DNA of 10,366 nt, from contig CANGMU010000065.1 of assembly GCA_947454665.1 (NCBI GenBank), positions 1 through 10,366 of the forward strand. Direction: 5' to 3'. Source of the DNA: Pseudomonadota bacterium. Lineage in GTDB: Bacteria; Pseudomonadota; Gammaproteobacteria; Steroidobacterales; Steroidobacteraceae. How positions within the stretch are numbered: position 1 is the first letter of the stretch; the number at the start of each line of letters is the position of its first letter. Below the pieces are notes generated by a model. The model searched no databases, had not been told where the DNA came from, and was given only the letters and a program-made list of their open reading frames with translations. The translations under genes and the position numbers were made by a program. This document shows, piece by piece, positions 6,709 through 10,366 of this stretch.

Positions 6709-6733
6709 AAAGCCCGCTGCAGGAGCGGGCTTT
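6709..6733 (-). terminator. Strong hairpin terminator after rpmG
   Basis: Perfect 10-base inverted repeat: AAAGCCCGCT at 6709-6718 and AGCGGGCTTT at 6724-6733, with a 5-base loop. Read on the minus strand, the hairpin is followed by a short T-rich stretch. It lies 45 bases past the rpmG stop and just before mutM. The A-rich 5' arm and T-rich 3' arm make it potentially active in both directions. Confidence 0.85.
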
Positions 6734-6778
6734 CCGGAACCAACCAAGCGGTATCGATGCGCCGCGAGGCGCAGCCGA

Positions 6779-6934
6779 TTACTTGATCTTGGCTTCCTTG
6801 TACGTGACGTGCTTGCGCACGACCGGATCGTACTTCTTCGTCTCCATCTTTTCCGGATGCAGACGCTTGTTCTTCATCGCCACGTAGAAGTGGCCCGTGT
6901 TCGCCGTCGACAGCAGTTTCACTTTTTCGCGCAT
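6779..6934 (-). CDS. rpmG: 50S ribosomal protein L33
   Basis: A 51-residue large-subunit ribosomal protein. The sequence begins MREKVKLLSTANTGHFY and ends DPVVRKHVTYKEAKIK, both diagnostic for L33. It has no cysteines, so it is the zinc-free form. It lacks the 4-residue MAKG-type extension of E. coli L33 and starts directly at the REK core. The start is supported by an AAGGAG Shine-Dalgarno (6943-6948 on the plus strand), which overlaps the rpmB stop codon and points to coupled translation. It follows rpmB in the usual order. Confidence 0.96.
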   Translation of the reverse strand: MREKVKLLSTANTGHFYVAMKNKRLHPEKMETKKYDPVVRKHVTYKEAKIK

Positions 6935-6946
6935 GACTGCAGCTCC

Positions 6947-7183
6947 TTAGATCTTTTCGCCCTGGGCGCGAAGCTTCGCGACCACGACATCGATGCCGTT
7001 CTTCTCGATCGTACGCATGGCACTCGTCGAAACGCGCAGACGCACCCAGCGCTTTTCGTCTTCGAGCCAGAAGCGCTGCACGTGCAGGTTCGGCAGGAAA
7101 CGACGACGCTTCCGGTTGTTGGCGTGCGAGACGGTGTTGCCGGTGATGGGCTTCTTGCCGGTGACTTCGCAGACGCGGGACAT
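6947..7183 (-). CDS. rpmB: 50S ribosomal protein L28
   Basis: A 78-residue ribosomal protein with the standard L28 start MSRVCEVTGKKPITGNTVSH and a basic RKRRRFLPNLH segment. The length equals that of E. coli L28. An AAGGA Shine-Dalgarno lies about 8 bases upstream of the ATG. It is the first gene of the rpmB-rpmG pair, transcribed from the promoter at 7251-7280; its stop codon is embedded in the rpmG ribosome binding site. Confidence 0.97.
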   Translation of the reverse strand: MSRVCEVTGKKPITGNTVSHANNRKRRRFLPNLHVQRFWLEDEKRWVRLRVSTSAMRTIEKNGIDVVVAKLRAQGEKI

Positions 7184-7250
7184 GGCGTAAATCCTTGGAC
7201 TGTTTGTACAGGCCCTGACTCTGGGAGCCCGGGCGATGAAAAGGGCGCGT

Positions 7251-7280
7251 TTTATACCAGCCGGAGGGGGTCCGGGGCAA
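7251..7280 (-). promoter_or_regulatory. Probable sigma-70 promoter of rpmB-rpmG
   Basis: On the minus strand, TTGCCC (7275-7280) and TATAAA (7251-7256) are separated by 18 bases, matching the sigma-70 consensus at 4/6 and 5/6 positions. Transcription would start near 7244, giving a leader of about 60 bases that contains the palindrome GCCCGGGC (7227-7234). It is the only clear promoter-like pair in the radC-rpmB gap (7184-7298). Confidence 0.6.
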
Positions 7281-7298
7281 GTCGTGCTGTCGGTCGGC

Positions 7299-7967
7299 TC
7301 ACAACAGTCCCCGTTCTGCGAAGGACGTGCAGCGGGTGTCCCCCACCACGAGGTGGTCCAGCAGCCGGATGTCGACCAGCGCCAGGGCGTCCCGCAGCCT
7401 GGCGGTGATCAGTTCGTCCGCCTGGCTGGGCTCGGCCACCCCGGACGGGTGGTTGTGCGCCAGGATCACGGCCGCTGCATTGCGCGCCAGGGCCTGTTTG
7501 ACCACTTCCCGGGGGTGCACGCTGGCGCCGTCGATCGTGCCCCGAAACAGCTCCTCAAAGGCGATCAGGCGGTGCCGGTTGTCCAGGTGCAGCAGGCAGA
7601 AGACCTCGTGCGGCCGGTCGCGCAGCTGGGCCAGCAGGAAGTCGCGGGTGGCCTGGGGTGCCTCCAGACAGGGGCCGGTCCGCAGCGCCTCCGCATAGTG
7701 ACGGCGCGAGAGCTCCAGGGCGGCCTGCAGGATGCCGGCCCGGCGGCGGCTCAGGGCCCCGGGGCGGCTGTCCGAGCAGGCCCCAACCAGTGATCGCAGC
7801 CCCCCATGGCCGCGTAGCAGTTCGCGCCCCACGTCGACGGCGCTGGCGCCCCGGCTGCCGCTCCCGAACAGCACGGCGAGCAGCTCCGCGTCGCTCAGGT
7901 GGGCGGGCCCGCGGGCGAGCAGCTTCTCGCGGGGACGTTCTTCCTCGGGCCAATCGCGGATGGTCAT
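7299..7967 (-). CDS. radC: RadC family protein (JAB/MPN domain)
   Basis: A 222-residue RadC/DUF2466 protein. The N-terminus MTIRDWPEEERPREKLLARG and LSDAELLAVLFGSG (24-37) are standard. The C-terminal JAB/MPN metal-binding motif is intact: Glu139 region (FEELF), His171 and His173 in HNHPSG, Ser181 and Asp184. The cellular role of RadC is not established; the original DNA-repair assignment was withdrawn. The helix-hairpin-helix segment around 64-86 (SDSRPGALSRRRAGIL) lacks the usual GLGPAKA glycine pattern. ATG 7967 is chosen over the upstream ATG at 8021 because it gives the family N-terminus. Its neighbours rpmB-rpmG and divergent coaBC are the usual gammaproteobacterial ones. Confidence 0.93.
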   Translation of the reverse strand: MTIRDWPEEERPREKLLARGPAHLSDAELLAVLFGSGSRGASAVDVGRELLRGHGGLRSLVGACSDSRPGALSRRRAGILQAALELSRRHYAEALRTGPCLEAPQATRDFLLAQLRDRPHEVFCLLHLDNRHRLIAFEELFRGTIDGASVHPREVVKQALARNAAAVILAHNHPSGVAEPSQADELITARLRDALALVDIRLLDHLVVGDTRCTSFAERGLL

Positions 7968-8027
7968 CGGGATGTCGCCCTCCGTGGCGTGATGCAAGGC
8001 GCGAGTCTGGAGGCCACTCATGCTTCC

Positions 8028-8045
8028 GGCGATATGCTTATCGCC
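8028..8045. repeat. Perfect inverted repeat between radC and coaBC
   Basis: GGCGATA (8028-8034) and TATCGCC (8039-8045) form a perfect 7-base inverted repeat with a 4-base spacer. It sits about 50 bases before the coaBC start and 60 bases before radC, inside the only stretch that can hold both divergent promoters (7968-8093). It could be a protein-binding operator or an RNA hairpin in the coaBC leader. No strong promoter pair was recognised beside it. Confidence 0.5.
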
Positions 8046-8093
8046 TGCGGATCATGGAAAAGGCCCCGCGACGCTGCCCATAATCGGACGCAT

Positions 8094-9293
8094 ATGGACG
8101 GCAAACGGATCGTGCTCGGCGTGACGGGCGGCATCGCGGCTTACAAAAGCCCCGATCTCGTCCGGCGGCTGAAGGAACGGGGTGCAGAGGTGCAGGTCGT
8201 GATGACCGATGGCGCCCGGGAATTCGTCACGCCCCTGACTTTCCAGGCCGTTTCCGGCCGCGAGGTCCGCAGCGATCTCTGGGACAAGGCGGCCGAGCAG
8301 GCGATGAGCCATATCGAGCTGGCCCGCTGGGCGGACCTGGTCCTGGTCGCGCCGGCTTCCGCCGATTTCCTTGCTCAGCTCGCCGGCGGCATGGCGGGCA
8401 GCCTCCTTTCCACCGTCTGCCTGGCGACCTCGGCGCCGATCGCCGTGGCCCCTGCGATGAACCGCCTGATGTGGTCGAATCCGGCCACGCAGTCCAATGT
8501 CGCGACGCTGCGCGCGCGCGGTGTGCATGTCGTGGGCCCCGCGAGCGGCAGCCAGGCCTGCGGCGAAGTGGGCGAGGGCCGCATGGTCGAACCGGCCGAC
8601 CTGGCCGATGCCGCGCTGGCGTTGCTGCCCGTGAAGGGCCCGCTGTCAGGCAAGCGCGTGCTCATCACGGCGGGCCCGACGCGCGAACGCATCGATCCCG
8701 TCCGCTTCATCAGCAACCGTAGCTCCGGAAAGATGGGCTATGCCGTGGCGCAGGCCGCGCGCGAGGCCGGTGCGGAAGTCGTGCTGGTCAGCGGACCGGT
8801 GAACCTCTGCGCGCCGGTCGGCGTGCGCAAGGTCTGCGTCGAGACGGCTGCGCAGATGCACGATGCGGTCATGGCCGAAGTCGATGCGGCCGACATCTTC
8901 ATCGCGACGGCCGCCGTGGCGGATTACCGCCCGGCGCAGCCTGCGGACTGCAAGATCAAGAAGACCTGCGACCATCTGGATGTCCCCATGGAACGCACGG
9001 TCGACATCCTCGCTGCCGTTGCGCAACGTGAGAACCGGCCCTTTGTCGTGGGCTTCGCGGCCGAGACCAACGATGTCGAGGCGCATGCGCGCGCGAAGCT
9101 CGAGCGCAAGAACCTCGACCTCATCGCCGCGAATGAAGTCGGCGACAGCAAGGTCTTCGAGCAGGATGACAACGCGATCGTGCTGCTGTGGGCCGACGGT
9201 GGCCGACAGGAACTGGGCGCGGGACCGAAGACGCTGCTCGCGCGCCGCCTGGTCGCCTTCATCGCCGAGCGCAGCGGGGCCACTGCGACATGA
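8094..9293 (+). CDS. coaBC: Bifunctional phosphopantothenoylcysteine decarboxylase / phosphopantothenate-cysteine ligase
   Basis: A 399-residue enzyme of coenzyme A synthesis that joins 4'-phosphopantothenate to cysteine and decarboxylates the product. The FMN-dependent CoaC half (about 1-180) has GVTGGIAAYK, His73 in SHIELARWAD, PAMNRLMW (120-127) and active Cys156 in SQACGEVGEGRM. The CoaB half has ITAGPTRERIDPVRFISNRS (191-210), ATAAVADYRP (271-280) and the KIKK lysines (287-290). After these, MERTVDILA stands where many homologues have a NPDIL motif. ATG 8094 is chosen to match the family N-terminus; the Shine-Dalgarno is weak, and the in-frame ATG at 8034 would add 20 unrelated residues. 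Its TGA overlaps the dut ATG. Confidence 0.96.
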   Translation: MDGKRIVLGVTGGIAAYKSPDLVRRLKERGAEVQVVMTDGAREFVTPLTFQAVSGREVRSDLWDKAAEQAMSHIELARWADLVLVAPASADFLAQLAGGMAGSLLSTVCLATSAPIAVAPAMNRLMWSNPATQSNVATLRARGVHVVGPASGSQACGEVGEGRMVEPADLADAALALLPVKGPLSGKRVLITAGPTRERIDPVRFISNRSSGKMGYAVAQAAREAGAEVVLVSGPVNLCAPVGVRKVCVETAAQMHDAVMAEVDAADIFIATAAVADYRPAQPADCKIKKTCDHLDVPMERTVDILAAVAQRENRPFVVGFAAETNDVEAHARAKLERKNLDLIAANEVGDSKVFEQDDNAIVLLWADGGRQELGAGPKTLLARRLVAFIAERSGATAT

Positions 9294-9745
9294 AATCGCT
9301 GAAGGTCCGCATCCTCGACGATCGCCTCGGCAGCACCTGGCCCTTGCCGGCCTATGCCACAGAGGGTTCGGCCGGACTGGACCTGCGCGCGCTGCTCGAG
9401 TCGCGCCATGAACTCAATCCGGGCGAGACGCTGCTGATCCCGACGGGCCTTGCGATCCACATCGATGACCCGAGCCTCGCTGCCGTGATCCTTCCTCGCT
9501 CGGGCCTGGGCCACAAGCACGGCATCGTGCTCGGGAACCTCGTGGGCCTGATCGATTCCGATTACCAGGGCCAACTGATGGTGTCCTGCTGGAACCGTGG
9601 CACCCAGGCCTTCACGATCGAACCGGGCGAGCGCATCGCCCAGCTCGTCATCGTGCCCGTCGTGCAGGTCGCGCTCGAGGTGGTGTCTTCCTTCGAAGAC
9701 AGTGCGCGCGGCAGCGGTGGATTCGGCCACACTGGCCGCGGCTGA
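9290..9745 (+). CDS. dut: dUTP diphosphatase (dUTPase)
   Basis: A 151-residue trimeric dUTPase that converts dUTP to dUMP and pyrophosphate, supplying dTMP precursor and keeping uracil out of DNA. All five conserved motifs are present in order: AGLDLRA, PRSGLGHKHGIVLGN, GLIDSDYQG (with the catalytic Asp), GERIAQLV and RGSGGFGHTG. The start overlaps the coaBC stop as ATGA (9290-9293), indicating coupled translation, and the coaBC-dut order is the classical one. The length equals that of E. coli Dut. Confidence 0.97.
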   Translation: MKSLKVRILDDRLGSTWPLPAYATEGSAGLDLRALLESRHELNPGETLLIPTGLAIHIDDPSLAAVILPRSGLGHKHGIVLGNLVGLIDSDYQGQLMVSCWNRGTQAFTIEPGERIAQLVIVPVVQVALEVVSSFEDSARGSGGFGHTGRG

Positions 9746-9762
9746 ATCCTGTCTGGCTGCTT

Positions 9763-9780
9763 TCCGCCGTCAACGGCGGA
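9763..9780 (+). terminator. Hairpin after dut, possible weak terminator
   Basis: TCCGCCGT (9763-9770) and ACGGCGGA (9773-9780) form a perfect 8-base inverted repeat 17 bases after the dut stop. The loop would be the central bases, with the innermost pair probably open. No T-run follows, so factor-independent termination would be inefficient; it may be a processing or attenuation element between coaBC-dut and the lipoprotein gene. Confidence 0.45.
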
Positions 9781-9832
9781 CCTCGTCGGCCGTTCAGTTC
9801 GCATTAAGCCCATCGCTCCTATACAGGTAATC

Positions 9833-10366
9833 ATGAACACTCCCATCACGCGCATCGCGCTGCTTGCCTGCCTCGGTCTCCTGACGGCCTGTGCCGACGT
9901 GCCGCAGCGGGCTCCTGGTGCCTACCGGCAGCGCGTTGCGGAAGAGGCCCCGCCGGAGCCGCCGCGCGTGTACTTCTACCCGACGAAGGGGCAGAGCACG
10001 GAGCAGCAGGACCGCGACCGCTACGAGTGCTACAACTGGGCCGTCAAGCAGACCGGCTTCGACCCAGGCCGCAGCCTGCCCCCGCAGGAACGTGTGACAG
10101 TCGTGCCGTCGCGGGCGCCGGGTGAGGCCACGGTCGGCGCCGCCATTGCCGGTGCCGTCATCGGCGCGATCGTCTCTGGCCCGCGCAATGCGGGCAGCGG
10201 CGCCATCGTGGGCGCTGCGGCCGGTGGCCTGCTGGGTGCCGCCGCCGAGAGCTCGCAGCAACAGCAGGTCGAACAGTTCCAGACGCGTCGCGGCGATCAG
10301 CGCCAGCGTCGTGAAGCCGGCGAGTATCGCCGTGCGATGTCCGCGTGCCTGGAGGGCCGCGGCTAC
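9833..10366 (+). CDS. Glycine-zipper lipoprotein, 3' end outside the window
   Basis: An open frame of 178 codons without a stop before the right edge. The N-terminus is a lipoprotein signal: MNTPITRIALLACLGLLTAC, with the lipobox LTAC and lipidated Cys20. A proline-rich linker (about 36-50) follows, then DRYECYNWAVKQTGFDP (62-78), a segment seen in many envelope proteins of uncertain function, and then an Ala/Gly-rich glycine zipper (101-138) of two GxxxG-like hairpins. A Gln/Arg-rich helix and a second Cys172 in SACLEGRGY end the visible part; Cys66 and Cys172 could form a disulfide in the periplasm. The ATG has an AGGT Shine-Dalgarno 5 bases upstream. It is expected on the periplasmic face of the outer membrane. 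The partner or function is unknown. Confidence 0.85.
   Translation, partial: MNTPITRIALLACLGLLTACADVPQRAPGAYRQRVAEEAPPEPPRVYFYPTKGQSTEQQDRDRYECYNWAVKQTGFDPGRSLPPQERVTVVPSRAPGEATVGAAIAGAVIGAIVSGPRNAGSGAIVGAAAGGLLGAAAESSQQQQVEQFQTRRGDQRQRREAGEYRRAMSACLEGRGY

Noticed and set aside
5375..7408. A 677-codon open frame on the plus strand, the longest in the window
   Set aside because: It runs antisense across the glycosylase, mutM, rpmG and rpmB, all with intact family motifs. Its product is low-complexity and Arg/Ala-rich, as expected from the complement of high-GC genes.
8079..8084. CATAAT as a -10 element for coaBC
   Set aside because: It would place the transcript start at or next to the ATG, and there is no matching -35.
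7899..8093. N-terminal extension of coaBC, including ATG 8034
   Set aside because: The extra residues are unrelated to the family, and the frame runs back through the radC start; the family N-terminus begins at 8094.
9798..9825. TTCGCA-16-TATACA as a promoter of the lipoprotein gene
   Set aside because: Transcription would begin at the start codon, leaving out the AGGT ribosome binding site; the match to consensus is also poor.
1..10366. Mobile element, CRISPR array, tRNA or phage gene
   Set aside because: No transposase or integrase motifs, regularly spaced repeats, terminal repeats or tRNA-like folds were seen; base composition looks even by eye.

Overview
The window is about 65% GC, densely coded on both strands, and reads as ordinary chromosome of a Gammaproteobacterium. 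The best taxonomic evidence is the block mutM-rpmG-rpmB-radC on the minus strand, divergent from coaBC-dut on the plus strand. This is the gene order known from Escherichia coli and relatives. The order within Gammaproteobacteria cannot be fixed from the sequence; a Xanthomonadales- or Nevskiales-like lineage is a guess. No tRNA, rRNA, CRISPR array, insertion sequence, integrase or attachment site was seen, and no stretch longer than 300 bases lacks a gene.

Region 1 (1-4126, plus strand) is an accessory catabolic operon cut by the left edge. It encodes an MFS transporter (5' end missing), an SMP-30/gluconolactonase-family hydrolase, a vanillyl-alcohol-oxidase/p-cresol-methylhydroxylase (VAO/PCMH)-type flavoprotein, a small secreted c-type cytochrome, and a 129-residue protein with a Tat-like signal. 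Start and stop codons overlap at three of the four junctions. The likely picture is uptake of a small molecule, probably a para-substituted phenol, and its oxidation by a periplasmic flavocytochrome, with a lactone-hydrolysis step somewhere in the route. The flavoprotein keeps the phenolate-binding Tyr and Tyr-Arg residues and carries His, as in VAO, at the covalent-flavin position. It departs from VAO at two other active-site positions.

Region 2 (4134-6682, minus strand) is a tight unit of mutM, an AlkA-type DNA glycosylase, azlC and azlD: two base-excision repair glycosylases followed by a two-component branched-chain amino-acid exporter. It converges on region 1 with only 7 bases between the two stop codons.

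Region 3 (6709-7967, minus strand) holds radC, then rpmB-rpmG behind a recognisable promoter and ended by a strong hairpin terminator.

Region 4 (8094 to the right edge, plus strand) holds coaBC and dut, overlapping by 4 bases, then a hairpin and a glycine-zipper lipoprotein gene that runs off the window. The radC/coaBC intergenic region contains a perfect inverted repeat.

The most interesting lead is the three-gene set flavoprotein (no signal), cytochrome c (Sec signal) and small Tat-signal protein. It resembles the three-subunit flavocytochrome dehydrogenases in which a small Tat subunit carries the folded FAD subunit across the membrane, but here it is built on the VAO fold.
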